NCBI RefSeq assembly: GCF_000735355.1
Contig: NZ_JMPI01000042.1
Location: 1 to 64,000 of the forward strand
Direction: 5' to 3'
Origin: Buttiauxella agrestis ATCC 33320
GTDB taxonomy: Bacteria; Pseudomonadota; Gammaproteobacteria; Enterobacterales; Enterobacteriaceae
Length of the DNA stretch: 64,000 nucleotides
Both the position numbers and the translations under genes were made by a program. The notes under the pieces are model-generated. The model saw nothing but the letters and a program-made list of their open reading frames with translations, did not search any database and was not told where the DNA came from. Positions 11,136-20,988 of this stretch are shown one piece after another (position 1 is the stretch's first letter; every line of letters begins with the position of its first letter).

Positions 11136-12293
11136 TTATCTTGCTGGATGTTTCAGTGATACCCCTGCGGCCCGTGCGGTGAGTTGCCGCCACAGCCATT
11201 CAACAGGCCCCTGGCGGAAGAAACGCAGCCAGAGCATAGAGAAGAGAATGTTAATAACCCACACGGCAGGCACCACGGCCAGCAGGGATAAACGATCAAA
11301 CTTCATGAACCAGCCCATGCGGAAGAAGAGCGTGGTGCAAATCACCGTTTGCAGTAAATAGTTTGATAGCGCCATGCGCCCAACATGCGCCACGGCATTC
11401 ACCAGCCACAAACGTGAAAGCTGTGGCCAGTAGCCAAATGCCAGCGCTGCATAACCTACGGTCTGGAACGGCGCGCTCAACTCTCGCGGGGCTTGCAACA
11501 AGAAAGCACACCAGCGATACATCCAGCCCACATGCCACTGGGCGTAAATCGCCGGAATGTTAATTAACATGCCCACCACAATCAGCCACAAACCCGTGCG
11601 ACGATAATGATGCAAACTAAACTCGCCACGCAGCCAGCCGCTGCGCATTAATGCCGCGCCCATCAGCATCATGCCCGCCAGCTGCCAGCCATACTGTGCG
11701 CCTAGCGCCACTAAATTCGAGGAGAGAAGATCAATGCGATTACTGATTGCCTCGGTGCCACCGTTTAGCTTCCACCACTGCTCATATTGCAAGTTGGCCG
11801 CATCTGGTATCCACGAACGGTTTGGCGCGTCGCCGGAAATAAAGCCCAGCAACAACAGTACGCCCACCCCGGTGAGATAAAGCATCACGCCGGTATTAAA
11901 CAGGGAACGAATCCCCGGAGCGTCGCGGATCAGCCGCCAGCACACCAGCCCAACCAAGCCGTAAGCCAGCAGAATATCGCCATCCCACAGCAAAATGCCG
12001 TGCATAAAGCCGAGCAGAACGAGTAGCGTCAGGCGTGACTGGATCCAGCGTTTGCCGCGATGTAACAACATCTGCAAACCTGCACCGAATAGCAGCGCAA
12101 ACAACGTGAGGAATTTGACCTGAGCGAAAAGGTCGAGAATCGCCCATGTCCAGGCGTCGCTGTCGGTGACAGAGCCGGACCAGGCTGGATTGAGATACGC
12201 CGCCTTCGGTAAACCGAAGGCCACGATATTAAGCAGCAGGATGCCGAGAATAGCGACGCCACGGACAAAATCCAGCGTGATATTTCTCTCCAT
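11136..12293 (-). CDS. yeiB: DUF418 family membrane protein YeiB
   Basis: Inner-membrane protein of 385 aa, the E. coli YeiB length, with about ten hydrophobic helices and the C-terminal DUF418 region. The N-terminus RNITLDFVRGVAILGILLLN resembles acyltransferase-3 type membrane proteins. Its function is unknown. It lies 20 bp after folE in the same direction, so the two are probably co-transcribed, as in E. coli. Confidence 0.92.
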   Translation of the reverse strand: MERNITLDFVRGVAILGILLLNIVAFGLPKAAYLNPAWSGSVTDSDAWTWAILDLFAQVKFLTLFALLFGAGLQMLLHRGKRWIQSRLTLLVLLGFMHGILLWDGDILLAYGLVGLVCWRLIRDAPGIRSLFNTGVMLYLTGVGVLLLLGFISGDAPNRSWIPDAANLQYEQWWKLNGGTEAISNRIDLLSSNLVALGAQYGWQLAGMMLMGAALMRSGWLRGEFSLHHYRRTGLWLIVVGMLINIPAIYAQWHVGWMYRWCAFLLQAPRELSAPFQTVGYAALAFGYWPQLSRLWLVNAVAHVGRMALSNYLLQTVICTTLFFRMGWFMKFDRLSLLAVVPAVWVINILFSMLWLRFFRQGPVEWLWRQLTARAAGVSLKHPAR

Positions 12294-12313
12294 ACACCCA
12301 GCTCACTTAATGA

Positions 12314-12979
12314 TTAGTTATGACGCACAGCGCGCAGAAATTCCTGGCGAGTGTTTTGGCTGGATTTAAACAATCCACCCAACGACGTGGTCGTGGTCGC
12401 ACTTGTCGCATCCTGCACTCCACGCGCTTTCACACAATAATGGACCGCATCAATAGATACCGCCACATTGTTGGTGCCAAGCAGGGTTTGCAGAGCAATC
12501 AGGATTTGCTGAGTTAAGCGCTCCTGAACCTGCGGGCGCTGGGCAAAGAACTGCACAATGCGGTTAATTTTCGACAAACCAATCACCGTGTCTTTCGGGA
12601 GATACGAAACGGTCGCTTTCCCGTCGATAGTCACGAAGTGGTGTTCGCAGGTGCTGGTCAACGTAATGTTGCGCACCGTGACCATTTCATCAACCTTCAT
12701 CTTATTTTCGATGACGGTGATTTTCGGGAAATTGGCGTAATCGAGACCGGAGAAAATCTCATCGACATACATTTTTGCGATGCGATGCGGGGTTTCCATC
12801 AAGCTATCGTCGCTCAAATCGAGATTGAGCAACTGCATGATTTCCGTCATATGTTCGGCAATCTCGCGCTTGCGGGTTTCGTTATCCAGCTCACGCACAG
12901 GTGGGCGCAGCGGGGTTTCTAAACCGCGAGCAACCAATGCTTCGTGAACCAGTGCGGCTTCTGGACTGAGTGATGACAT
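12314..12979 (-). CDS. folE: GTP cyclohydrolase I
   Basis: First enzyme of tetrahydrofolate synthesis, converting GTP to 7,8-dihydroneopterin triphosphate. The protein has 221 aa. Zinc ligands are visible at C111 and H114 (CEHHF) and C182 (HYC), and the GTP-site motif [20 protein letters not shown] is intact. AGGAG stands before the ATG. In E. coli folE is divergent from yeiG; here an MFS gene is placed between them. Confidence 0.97.
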   Translation of the reverse strand: MSSLSPEAALVHEALVARGLETPLRPPVRELDNETRKREIAEHMTEIMQLLNLDLSDDSLMETPHRIAKMYVDEIFSGLDYANFPKITVIENKMKVDEMVTVRNITLTSTCEHHFVTIDGKATVSYLPKDTVIGLSKINRIVQFFAQRPQVQERLTQQILIALQTLLGTNNVAVSIDAVHYCVKARGVQDATSATTTTSLGGLFKSSQNTRQEFLRAVRHN

Positions 12980-13032
12980 GTTGTTTTCTCCTGCAGGTGT
13001 GGCTGACCCCTGCCCTCATAGGGGCAAAGTGT

Positions 13033-13053
13033 GCGCTCATTGTGCGTGAGCGC
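13033..13053 (-). promoter_or_regulatory. Hairpin in the folE leader
   Basis: A perfect 7-bp inverted repeat (13033-13039 with 13047-13053) lies about 55 bp upstream of folE and after the end of the MFS gene. It lacks a T-run, so a leader structure or weak terminator for the MFS gene are both possible. Confidence 0.4.
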
Positions 13054-13095
13054 GGTCGCATAATCCAGTAGTGCGAACGATAATTATTGAAATCG

Positions 13096-14265
13096 TCAAT
13101 ACCTTCGCCACACGAGGCCACCGCTAATCAATAACGCAAAACCGGCGACATATAATGCAGGCTCAAGCTGCCCGGTCAGTGACGTCGATAATGCCGAGAG
13201 CATCGGCCCAACTAACTGCCCCATCGCATAACCGGTGGTCAGTAATCCTGCCATATAGCGGGTATGTTTTGGTGCCAGCTCGCGCCCGCAGAGTAGCGAT
13301 AATTGCACCGCACACAAGAAGCCCCCGCCCACCAGCAACGAACCTAACACCAGCCCAAACATACCGGGAATCATATCTGAGGCGAATACCCCAAGGGCTT
13401 GTAGCCACAGAACCAGCGCCAGGCGTTGGTGACTTTGCAACAAATGACGCGCAGCAATACCGAGCAAAATACCGCACACTGCCGCGCCACCGAATATCGG
13501 CCAGACGAACTGCGCAAACGCGCTGCCAGGGAAACGTGCGCTGGCCATTTGCGATAAAAATGTCGCGGGCAGAATGTAGCCAAATCCCGCCAGGCTATAA
13601 CTCCAGACCAGGCGTTTAAGCGGCGGCGTTAAAACCAACGGCTCTGGTGCGGTTTCCGGGCGATGTAGTTCGCCTTTGCGCGGCAAGTTGCGGGCGATTA
13701 ACACAATAAATAGCAGCGCTAAAACGCCATAAACCAACCACGCATGGCTGGCCGATAACCCGTAGCTGTGAATTGCAACCGCCAGCAAACCGCTGATAAA
13801 TATTCCGGCCCCCGGCCCTGCAAATACCGCAGCGCTTAATCCGGGTTTACCTAAATGCGCCAGTTGTTCGTTCGTCCAGGCCGCAATTAATACCATCGCC
13901 CAGCCGCTGGCACACCCAATCAGAAAACGAATTAACGCGTGCCACAGTGCGGAATCTACGGTGGCTGAAAGCAGTGTTAAAATTACCGCCCCCCAGACGC
14001 CAGCCATTAATCGCAGCTCGACACGCCGGTGCGCCCGCATGGCATCCCACGCGCCAACCAGATAACCGAGGTAGTTAATCGCTGCTACCAAACCCGCGCT
14101 GGTTAGGGTAAGTTGCCCTTCTGCTATCATCAACGGGACTTGCGGCGTGAATGCAAAGCGGCCAATGCCCATTGCAACGACTAACACTAAAAATCCCGTC
14201 AACGCGATACGTGCCGCCACACAACCCCCGATTGTTACGATTTCGTTGCCAGCATGATGCAGCAT
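13096..14265 (-). CDS. YbfB/YjiJ-type MFS transporter
   Basis: Membrane protein of up to 389 aa with about twelve hydrophobic helices. The opening [19 protein letters not shown] motif marks the YbfB/YjiJ branch of the major facilitator superfamily. The substrate is unknown. The annotated ATG at 14265 precedes 15 polar residues before the first helix, and a later start is possible. It is divergent from yeiG and sits between folE and yeiG, an arrangement absent from E. coli K-12. Confidence 0.82.
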   Translation of the reverse strand: MLHHAGNEIVTIGGCVAARIALTGFLVLVVAMGIGRFAFTPQVPLMIAEGQLTLTSAGLVAAINYLGYLVGAWDAMRAHRRVELRLMAGVWGAVILTLLSATVDSALWHALIRFLIGCASGWAMVLIAAWTNEQLAHLGKPGLSAAVFAGPGAGIFISGLLAVAIHSYGLSASHAWLVYGVLALLFIVLIARNLPRKGELHRPETAPEPLVLTPPLKRLVWSYSLAGFGYILPATFLSQMASARFPGSAFAQFVWPIFGGAAVCGILLGIAARHLLQSHQRLALVLWLQALGVFASDMIPGMFGLVLGSLLVGGGFLCAVQLSLLCGRELAPKHTRYMAGLLTTGYAMGQLVGPMLSALSTSLTGQLEPALYVAGFALLISGGLVWRRY

Positions 14266-14326
14266 GACTAGACTGGGGAGAAGTGAAAGTTATTCATCGA
14301 TCTTGAATATAAATAAGGACCTCTGG

Positions 14327-15157
14327 ATGGAACTACTAGAAGAACACCGATGTTTTGAAGGCTGGCAGCAGCGCTGGCGCCATGATTCCACAGTATTGAA
14401 ATGCCAGATGACGTTCAGTATTTTTCTACCAACGCCGCGCACCACTCCTCCACCGGTTCTCTATTGGTTGTCTGGTTTAACCTGTAACGACGAAAACTTC
14501 ACCACCAAAGCCGGCGCGCAGCGTGTCGCTTCTGAATTGGGAATTGTGCTGGTGATGCCAGATACCAGCCCACGCGGTGAAAACGTGCCTAATAGCGAAA
14601 GTTACGATCTCGGCCAGGGCGCAGGGTTTTACCTGAATGCCACTGAAGAACCGTGGGCCGGGCATTTCCGTATGTACGACTACATTAATGAAGAACTGCC
14701 CGCGTTGATCGCTGATAACTTCAGTATTAGCGACAAAGCATCTATTTTCGGGCATTCGATGGGTGGCCATGGTGCATTGAGCATCGCGTTGAAAAACCCA
14801 GGCCGCTACTGTTCCGTTTCTGCCTTCGCACCGATTGTGAACCCAACGCGTGTGCCATGGGGGCAAAAAGCCTTTGCGGCCTATTTAGGTGCTGACGAAG
14901 CGAAATGGCGTGAATGGGATAGCTGCTGCTTGCTGATGCAGGCTGACGAGAGCAAGTCTATTCCGGTGCTTATCGATCAGGGGGATGCCGATCAGTTCCT
15001 GGCCGATCAATTGCAACCGGCACAGTTTGCGGAAGTGGCGCGGCAGAAGAACTGGCCGTTAACGCTCCGCGTCCAGCCGGGTTACGATCACAGTTATTAT
15101 TTCATTGCGTCGTTCGTTGAAGACCATCTGCGTTTTCATGCGGAGCATTTGGCTTAA
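14327..15157 (+). CDS. yeiG: S-formylglutathione hydrolase YeiG
   Basis: Cytosolic esterase-D-type alpha/beta hydrolase that splits S-formylglutathione to formate and glutathione in formaldehyde detoxification. The ATG at 14327, preceded by AAGGA at 7 bp, gives 276 aa starting [13 protein letters not shown], matching E. coli YeiG; the upstream extension to 14264 would overlap the MFS start. The nucleophile lies in GHSMGGHG (Ser144), the acid in [10 protein letters not shown] and the histidine in GYDHSYYF. Confidence 0.94.
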   Translation: MELLEEHRCFEGWQQRWRHDSTVLKCQMTFSIFLPTPRTTPPPVLYWLSGLTCNDENFTTKAGAQRVASELGIVLVMPDTSPRGENVPNSESYDLGQGAGFYLNATEEPWAGHFRMYDYINEELPALIADNFSISDKASIFGHSMGGHGALSIALKNPGRYCSVSAFAPIVNPTRVPWGQKAFAAYLGADEAKWREWDSCCLLMQADESKSIPVLIDQGDADQFLADQLQPAQFAEVARQKNWPLTLRVQPGYDHSYYFIASFVEDHLRFHAEHLA

Positions 15158-15166
15158 TATTTTCCC

Positions 15167-15245
15167 CCCTCACCCCGGCCCTCTCCCAAAGGAGAGGGAG
15201 AAAACCGGATGTCCCCTCTCCTTTGGGAGAGGGTTAGGGTGAGGG
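15167..15245. repeat. Two-armed intergenic palindromic repeat
   Basis: CCCTCACCCC...GGAGAGGG (left arm) is repeated in inverted orientation as CCCTCTCC...GGTGAGGG (right arm), each arm itself containing a CCCTCTCC palindrome. The element fills the gap between the convergent yeiG and cirA genes and could terminate both. Its relative lies at 19-50. Similar elements are scattered in other enterobacterial genomes. Confidence 0.85.
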
Positions 15246-15252
15246 CAAAAAC

Positions 15253-17223
15253 TTAGAACGTGTAATCCACCGCCATAAAGTAACGACGACCATCTTCGTT
15301 GTAACTGTAATCGTCACGACTCAGGTCTTTGTCACCCAGGTTCAGCACACCCGCACGCAGTTTAACGTTTTTCGTCGCCTTCCACGCTGCACCGGTATTC
15401 CACACTACGTAACCGCCAGGCGTGGGTTCGCTGCTGGTTGTCGCACGCTGCTCGCCGGTATAGTTGGCAGAAACGTAGAACGACCAGTCATCCAGTGGTA
15501 CCCAGTCCAGCGTACCGTTTGCGGTATGGAATGGCAGAGAAGACAACGGCTTGTTACCACCATTACTTAAATCACGACCATCGTTATAGGTGTAGTTCAA
15601 CGTCAATTTCCATTGATCGTTAAACGGCACTTTCACCTCGGTTTCCACGCCGCGAATACGCGCTTTATTGACATTGTAGTATTTGAAGATAGGGTTCCCC
15701 GCACTGTCAAAACCCACAAAATTCGAATAGGACGGTGCCAGCGCACGGTTAGCGGTACGGTTGATATCAATCATATCTTCCAGATCGTTCTGGAAGGTGG
15801 TGATACTCCCGCTTACGCCATCCAGCAGGCCTTCATCACCGGCGTAATACAGGCCAAGTTCGAAGCTTTCGCTGGTTTCAGGTTTCAAATCGGAGCTGCC
15901 GACAATCTTACAAGAGCCACGGCAAGAGTTGCTGGTCCAGTCCGGGCTTAACTGTAATAAAGAAGGCGCTTTAAATGCGGTCGCCCAACCACCTTTTACT
16001 GTGACGGTATCCGTCGCGCTATAAACGAGATAGGCTCGCGGGCTCCAGTGGTCGCCGTATGTTTCGTGGTCATCCATACGGATGCCGGTAGTCAACGCCA
16101 GCGGCTCGAAAATCCGCCATTCGTCTTCCAGGAACAGTGCGTACTGGCTGGCGGATGTTTCGGAACTGCTGCCACCAGTCAGGTTTACCGGGTCACTTAA
16201 CTTATCGTGACGCCATTCACCGCCGAAGGTCAGCAACTGGTTGATCTCGCCTAATGGCAGCACCAGTTTGCCGTCGAGGCTATTATTGCGTGAGGTGATT
16301 GGCGAGCTATTGCCCGGATTGAGGTTATCAATTTTGTCGCCATAAAAACGCAGCTCGGTATTGCCATAATCCCAACGGCCATTGTGGGAAATGGAGTAAT
16401 CCTGGCGTTCCATGCGGTTTTTATTCAGCGAGTCAGAATCCCTGTCCTGGCGGTCAAACCCGTAACCGAAAGTCATATCCTGGTTTTCGGTTGGGGTCAG
16501 CGCAAATTCGGCGCTGCCGCTCCGCGACGTGAAGCCTTCGATGCGTGGCGTTTCACCCGTGGCGCTGGTATTGGAAGATTCTTGTTTGTCTTTCTCGCGC
16601 TTGCCGAGGTTGCCGTAAACTTTCACCCCGAGCAGGTCGTCAACGATGGGGCCGCTGACGAAGAAATTACTGTTATAAGAATCACCCCGATCGCGTTTTT
16701 CCTGAATCGTGGTGTCCGCTGTGATGGTGCCGTGCCAGGCTTTGCCGACTTTACGCGTGATAATGTTGACCACGCCGCCCAACGCATCGGAACCATAGAG
16801 CGAGGACATCGGCCCGCGCACCACTTCGATACGTTCAATCGCATCGACTGGGATCCAGTTAAGGTCGAAATCATTGTGACGGAATACGGCATTGCGCGAA
16901 TTCACTCGTTTACCATCCACCAGAATCAGCGTGTAGCTGCTACTCAGGCCACGAATACTGACGCCCTGGCGGTTATCCCCTTCGTTGGTGAGCTGCACAC
17001 CGGGAACTTCCTGCAAGACATCTTTCAGGTTCTGGATCGGTTTCTTTTTCAGATCTTCTTGAGTGATAACGCTAATACTGGCAGGCGCATCTTTGAGGCT
17101 TTGCTCGCTAGCAGACGCAGTCACAACCACGGTGTCTTCGTATTCAGTAGCAATAACTGGAAACGCAGCACTGATTATTGACGCGCAAAGTCCTCCCCGG
17201 ACGATGGGATTCAACCTTAACAT
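15253..17223 (-). CDS. cirA: TonB-dependent catecholate siderophore receptor CirA
   Basis: Outer-membrane receptor for linear catecholates such as dihydroxybenzoylserine, and for colicin I in E. coli. The ATG at 17223, preceded by GGAG, gives 656 aa starting MLRLNP; the frame extends to 17253 without support. After the signal peptide (cut near VIA) comes a TonB box (DTVVVTAS), the plug domain (about 45-155, with [13 protein letters not shown]) and a 22-strand barrel ending in the typical terminal F (VDYTF). A Fur box upstream indicates iron repression. Confidence 0.96.
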   Translation of the reverse strand: MLRLNPIVRGGLCASIISAAFPVIATEYEDTVVVTASASEQSLKDAPASISVITQEDLKKKPIQNLKDVLQEVPGVQLTNEGDNRQGVSIRGLSSSYTLILVDGKRVNSRNAVFRHNDFDLNWIPVDAIERIEVVRGPMSSLYGSDALGGVVNIITRKVGKAWHGTITADTTIQEKRDRGDSYNSNFFVSGPIVDDLLGVKVYGNLGKREKDKQESSNTSATGETPRIEGFTSRSGSAEFALTPTENQDMTFGYGFDRQDRDSDSLNKNRMERQDYSISHNGRWDYGNTELRFYGDKIDNLNPGNSSPITSRNNSLDGKLVLPLGEINQLLTFGGEWRHDKLSDPVNLTGGSSSETSASQYALFLEDEWRIFEPLALTTGIRMDDHETYGDHWSPRAYLVYSATDTVTVKGGWATAFKAPSLLQLSPDWTSNSCRGSCKIVGSSDLKPETSESFELGLYYAGDEGLLDGVSGSITTFQNDLEDMIDINRTANRALAPSYSNFVGFDSAGNPIFKYYNVNKARIRGVETEVKVPFNDQWKLTLNYTYNDGRDLSNGGNKPLSSLPFHTANGTLDWVPLDDWSFYVSANYTGEQRATTSSEPTPGGYVVWNTGAAWKATKNVKLRAGVLNLGDKDLSRDDYSYNEDGRRYFMAVDYTF

Positions 17224-17371
17224 TCCTTTCTCCATGAGGTGAATGGCAAACAATATTTAACAAATAGATTGCGCTCACATTCCTAATGCGACGCTTGCTA
17301 CATTGGCAAGCGACTGCAAGCTTTACTCACCAACATCCAGCCGGGGTAAAGTGTGGCGACACCATAAAATA

Positions 17372-17390
17372 AACGAGAATAGTTATCAAT
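17372..17390 (-). promoter_or_regulatory. Fur box upstream of cirA
   Basis: Read on the minus strand, ATTGATAACTATTCTCGTT matches the common enterobacterial Fur-box form TGATAACTATTCTC. It lies about 150 bp upstream of cirA, a known Fur target. Confidence 0.7.
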
Positions 17391-17465
17391 CAAATTGTTA
17401 AAATTTGTAATGTTTGGCTACTGCATTCAGGGGAAGGGAATGAAATGTTATTGACTGCCAAAAGC

Positions 17466-17494
17466 AAAAAGGGCGCGATAATCGCGCCCTTTTC
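17466..17494 (-). terminator. lysP intrinsic terminator
   Basis: An 8-bp perfect GC stem (17471-17478 with 17482-17489) with a 3-nt loop. Read leftward it ends in five T, 15 bp after the lysP stop. Four T on the other side allow weak rightward action. Confidence 0.85.
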
Positions 17495-17509
17495 GTTTTA
17501 CTTTGACTT

Positions 17510-18985
17510 TTACTGCTCGTTTTTAAACGTTTTCGGGAAAGTCATTTCGCTGTATTTCACGAAACGCGTTCCTTTAGTAATTTTGTAGCCCCACCAGATC
17601 GCCAGGAACAGCGGAATACCGATGTAAGTGGCAGTCACGCCAGCCCAGTCGATTTTATCGGCCAGGAATGCTTCGTAGTTCTGACCCAAAGTAATGATAA
17701 GGCACAGGACGAAAGCAAAGATTGGCCCCAGCGGGAAGAAGCCAGAAACATACGGCAAGTCTTTGAGATCAAGCCCTTGCTTCACATAGCCACGGCGGAA
17801 ACGGTAGTGGCTAATGGCAATCCCCAACCAGGCGATAAAGCCCGTCATACCGGAAGTATTCAGCAGCCACAGGTAAACGGTCTGGTTCCCGAACATAGAT
17901 GTCAGGAAGCACAGGCCCGCGACAACAGTTGTTGCGTACAGCGCATTACGCGGCACACCGCCACGGGAAAGCTTAGAGAAAATGCGTGGCGCTTTGCCGT
18001 CGCACGCCAGGGTGTAAAGCATACGCGTTGATGCGTACATCCCGGAGTTACCCGCAGACAGTACCGCCGTCAGAATAACCGCATTCATGACAGCCGCCGC
18101 AGACAACAGACCCGCGTGCTCGAAGACCAGCGTGAATGGGCTAACGCCGATGTCTTTCACATCATTACGCAGCAGGCTTGGATCGGTGTAAGGAATGATC
18201 AGGCTGATAATCAGAATCGCGAACACATAGAACAGCAGGATACGCCAGAATACCTGACGAACCGCGCGTGGAATATTTTTACCTGGATCTTCAGATTCAC
18301 CCGCTGCAACACCGATAAGCTCAGTCCCCTGGAAGGAGAAACCGACTATCATCGCCACGCCTATCATCGCCGAGAAACCACCCGCAAATGGCGCATCGCC
18401 AATTGCCCAGTTACTCCAGCCCGCAGGTTGTGCACCTTTAAAGATGCCCAGAATCATCATCACGCCGACGGCGATAAACACCACCACGGTGACGACTTTA
18501 ATCAGTGAGAACCAGTATTCTGCTTCACCAAAACCTTTAACGGAAATGTAGTTGAGCAAGAACATGATGCCAAGGAACAGCGCACTCCAGATCCAGCCTG
18601 GGGTGTCAGGGAACCAGTAGTTCATCACCAGTTGTGATGCCACCAGGTCAACCGCGATGGTTACCGCCCAGTTGTACCAGTAGTTCCAGCCCAGTGCGAA
18701 GCCGAAGCCTTCTTCAACGTATTGCTGCCCATAGGTGGCGAAAGAGCCAGAAACCGGCATATAAGCCGCAAGCTCGCCCAGGCTTGTCATCAGGAAGTAC
18801 ACCATCAGACCAATCAGCATATAGGAGAGCAGCGCGCCGCCTGGGCCCGCTTGAGAAATGGTTGCACCAGAGGCAACAAATAGCCCGGTACCGATGGAAC
18901 CGCCGATGGCGATCATCGTTAAGTGGCGCGCTTTTAGCTCACGACGTAAGCCAGGCGCTTGTGTTGTTTTATCTTGAGAAACCAT
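17510..18985 (-). CDS. lysP: Lysine-specific permease
   Basis: Inner-membrane lysine:proton symporter of the amino acid-polyamine-organocation family; in E. coli it also senses lysine for CadC. The 491 aa (E. coli 489) carry twelve hydrophobic helices and the family motif IAIGGSIGTGLFVASG (26-41). A hairpin terminator follows. In E. coli the next gene upstream is yeiE; here two extra genes intervene. Confidence 0.97.
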   Translation of the reverse strand: MVSQDKTTQAPGLRRELKARHLTMIAIGGSIGTGLFVASGATISQAGPGGALLSYMLIGLMVYFLMTSLGELAAYMPVSGSFATYGQQYVEEGFGFALGWNYWYNWAVTIAVDLVASQLVMNYWFPDTPGWIWSALFLGIMFLLNYISVKGFGEAEYWFSLIKVVTVVVFIAVGVMMILGIFKGAQPAGWSNWAIGDAPFAGGFSAMIGVAMIVGFSFQGTELIGVAAGESEDPGKNIPRAVRQVFWRILLFYVFAILIISLIIPYTDPSLLRNDVKDIGVSPFTLVFEHAGLLSAAAVMNAVILTAVLSAGNSGMYASTRMLYTLACDGKAPRIFSKLSRGGVPRNALYATTVVAGLCFLTSMFGNQTVYLWLLNTSGMTGFIAWLGIAISHYRFRRGYVKQGLDLKDLPYVSGFFPLGPIFAFVLCLIITLGQNYEAFLADKIDWAGVTATYIGIPLFLAIWWGYKITKGTRFVKYSEMTFPKTFKNEQ

Positions 18986-19184
18986 AGAAAATTGCGGTCC
19001 TTCCTAAAAATGAGGCGAGATTGTAGCAAACCAGTCTCATACATATAGAAGAAATACGCTGTTATAAGAGAGCTTCATGATCCGGGCCGGATTATAAGTA
19101 ACGCACTTATGATACAGGCCAGAGAAAGGGTTATTGGGCGGGTTACGATGTGAGGGAATCCCTTCCCCACTGAGTTCGAAAGGG

Positions 19185-20294
19185 TTACTTAAAATCGACC
19201 TTCATCAACTCCGGAATACTAAAGTCGCGGGTGATTTCCACGCAGCGGTTAATATAGTCAACAAAACGAGGCGGCGGTGACATCCCCAAATCCAGCAGTT
19301 TTTTATTTGAGAAACGCACATTCAGCATTGAGAATTCACCGTATAAACGCATCGCTCTGAGCATGAGCCGTTCATTACACGGGCCATAAATAGTCTTGAA
19401 TTCGCGGCGACCTTTAACCAGTTCACTGTAATCCACTTGTTGGTAGTGGGAAGAAACAGGTTGCTGATTCAATGCTGCGGCCATGGCTTTGTCGATTTCG
19501 ATAAACTGCGTGCTGCCGGTATCGCCTGCGGAAATATGGTAAACCGTTTCACTCAGTACCGCGCTTTTGGTTAATAACAGCAAGGCTTCGGCGCAATAAT
19601 CGACGGGGATAACGTCAATCTTATCTTCCAGAGAGCACATGAATTTCCCGAGCATCAGCGCCATGCGGAATACCCAAAAAATACTGCTCGATGGACGACA
19701 GCCTTCTTCACTGTGACCGACGACAATAGACGGATGGGCAATCACTAAAGGAAGCTGTGGGCACTGTTCAATCATCAATTGTTCAATGGTAGATTTTGAC
19801 CAGGTGTACTGGACCAGATGCTCTACCTCAGGCTTGCGAGTCATGCTTTCAGTGACCAGCGTTCCGGCTTCAGGAACACATGACATTGCGGTTCCGACGT
19901 GCACAAAACGAACTAAGCCCGCCACATCGGCCATGCGTTTAACGAACTTCAACGTGCCTTCGACATTCACCTTCCAAATCAGTGCGTTATCGCCAAAGGA
20001 GGCGACTGCCGCAGAGTTAATAACATGAGTCACGCCAGAAAGTCGGTCGTCATTCAAAAAGTCTTCTGAATAAGCTAAATCGCCGAGTAAAATATTTCGT
20101 TCGTTTATTTTTGTGAGTAAGGTTTCACTGCAACCAAATTTAGCGAGGTTATTTCTGATTCTTTCTACGCCCTCTTTTGGAGAGTTTGCCCGAACCAGTA
20201 ACAAAATGGATTCAATAGATGTATCGGAAAGTGCGCGTGCTAATACAGCTCCGCCCAAAAAACCGGTGGCACCGGTAATAAACAGACTCTTCAT
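19185..20294 (-). CDS. Extended SDR / NAD-binding-4 type reductase
   Basis: Predicted soluble NAD(P)-dependent oxidoreductase of 369 aa. From the ATG at 20294 (AAGGG 8 bp upstream) it opens with a Rossmann motif GATGFLGG (8-15). The extended-SDR active-site pair is Y163 and K167 (YTWSK). The overall layout resembles thioester-reductase or fatty-acyl-reductase domains that stand alone, without a carrier or adenylation domain. Substrate and pathway are not recognisable, and no biosynthetic cluster surrounds it. Gene and surrounding gaps are more AT-rich than the neighbours, which suggests acquisition between lysP and yeiE. Confidence 0.75.
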   Translation of the reverse strand: MKSLFITGATGFLGGAVLARALSDTSIESILLLVRANSPKEGVERIRNNLAKFGCSETLLTKINERNILLGDLAYSEDFLNDDRLSGVTHVINSAAVASFGDNALIWKVNVEGTLKFVKRMADVAGLVRFVHVGTAMSCVPEAGTLVTESMTRKPEVEHLVQYTWSKSTIEQLMIEQCPQLPLVIAHPSIVVGHSEEGCRPSSSIFWVFRMALMLGKFMCSLEDKIDVIPVDYCAEALLLLTKSAVLSETVYHISAGDTGSTQFIEIDKAMAAALNQQPVSSHYQQVDYSELVKGRREFKTIYGPCNERLMLRAMRLYGEFSMLNVRFSNKKLLDLGMSPPPRFVDYINRCVEITRDFSIPELMKVDFK

Positions 20295-20385
20295 GATGAA
20301 AACCCTTGAGTTTAAAAACGCCATCCTAAAGGTCGATATATAAACAATGAGTCAATCAAATTGCTAATAAAAAACTTAATGAGAT

Positions 20386-20418
20386 AATTAAAGCCAGTAT
20401 TAATCACTGGCTTTATAT
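20386..20418 (-). terminator. Terminator after the Bor-type gene
   Basis: A 9-bp perfect inverted repeat (20390-20398 with 20406-20414) lies two bases after the stop of the lipoprotein gene on the minus strand, followed by AATTATC. The T-run is short. Confidence 0.6.
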
Positions 20419-20419
20419 T

Positions 20420-20710
20420 TTATTTAGAGCAATATACGCGGGCTTCACGCGGGGTATAAATCCCGAGCGTGACAACACGCAACAGCACATCCATTCCGGA
20501 TTCCTGAACTTCAGTACGAACCACTTTATCCGCGCCACCACAGACCTGAGCGGCATCAATCGTCTGCGTTTGCCCTAAACCCTGAACAAAGAATGCCTGT
20601 TTAACTTCCTGAGTCGGCTTTTCAGCAATATCATGTTTGATGGTAAAGGTTTGTTGCGCACAACCGGCTAACGCCATAGAAGCAACGACTGCAATAAGTA
20701 ACTTTTTCAT
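20420..20710 (-). CDS. Bor/Iss family lipoprotein
   Basis: Outer-membrane lipoprotein of 96 aa. The signal peptide ends in a lipobox LAGC with Cys17. The body shows the Bor family pattern: AQQTFTIKHD, ICGG-type AQVCGGADKVV, and the end LGIYTPREARVYCSK. Bor of lambda and Iss of virulence plasmids raise serum resistance in E. coli. Here the gene sits in chromosomal backbone with no phage genes around it. Its role in this organism is inferred only from the family. Confidence 0.88.
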   Translation of the reverse strand: MKKLLIAVVASMALAGCAQQTFTIKHDIAEKPTQEVKQAFFVQGLGQTQTIDAAQVCGGADKVVRTEVQESGMDVLLRVVTLGIYTPREARVYCSK

Positions 20711-20914
20711 AACAACCCTATATATTATAATTGAATTCCGGCACAGCTTCGCATTGCACTTTTATATATGCAATACGAATAATAGCGACTTATCTGTTAT
20801 TTAAATACCGTTTGAAATTCGTTTATATATGAGCAGCCATAAACAATAATTCCGTTATACCGGAGTGACGGTAATGATACTAACAAGTTAAATATCAATC
20901 ATTAAATAATAAAG

Positions 20915-20955
20915 TTAAAAAATGAATAAACCTGCCAACCAAGTCAGGCTTATTC
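20915..20955 (-). terminator. yeiE terminator
   Basis: A 10-bp stem with one G-U pair (20925-20934 with 20945-20954). Read leftward it is followed by CATTTTTTAAC. It lies downstream of the yeiE stop. Confidence 0.75.
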
Positions 20956-20988
20956 TTATGATTCCAGATATTAATCTGCTAAAAATAA

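Noticed and set aside
14264-14326. Upstream start for yeiG overlapping the MFS start
   Set aside because: The extension has no counterpart and the ATG at 14327 has a good Shine-Dalgarno.
16384-17181. Long plus-strand ORF (265 aa) inside cirA
   Set aside because: It is antisense to a well-supported TonB-dependent receptor, has no ribosome-binding site or recognisable domain, and reflects codon bias on the other strand.
18986-19184. Lysine riboswitch upstream of lysP
   Set aside because: The leader is short and shows no multi-helix lysine aptamer; enterobacterial lysP is controlled by regulatory proteins instead.
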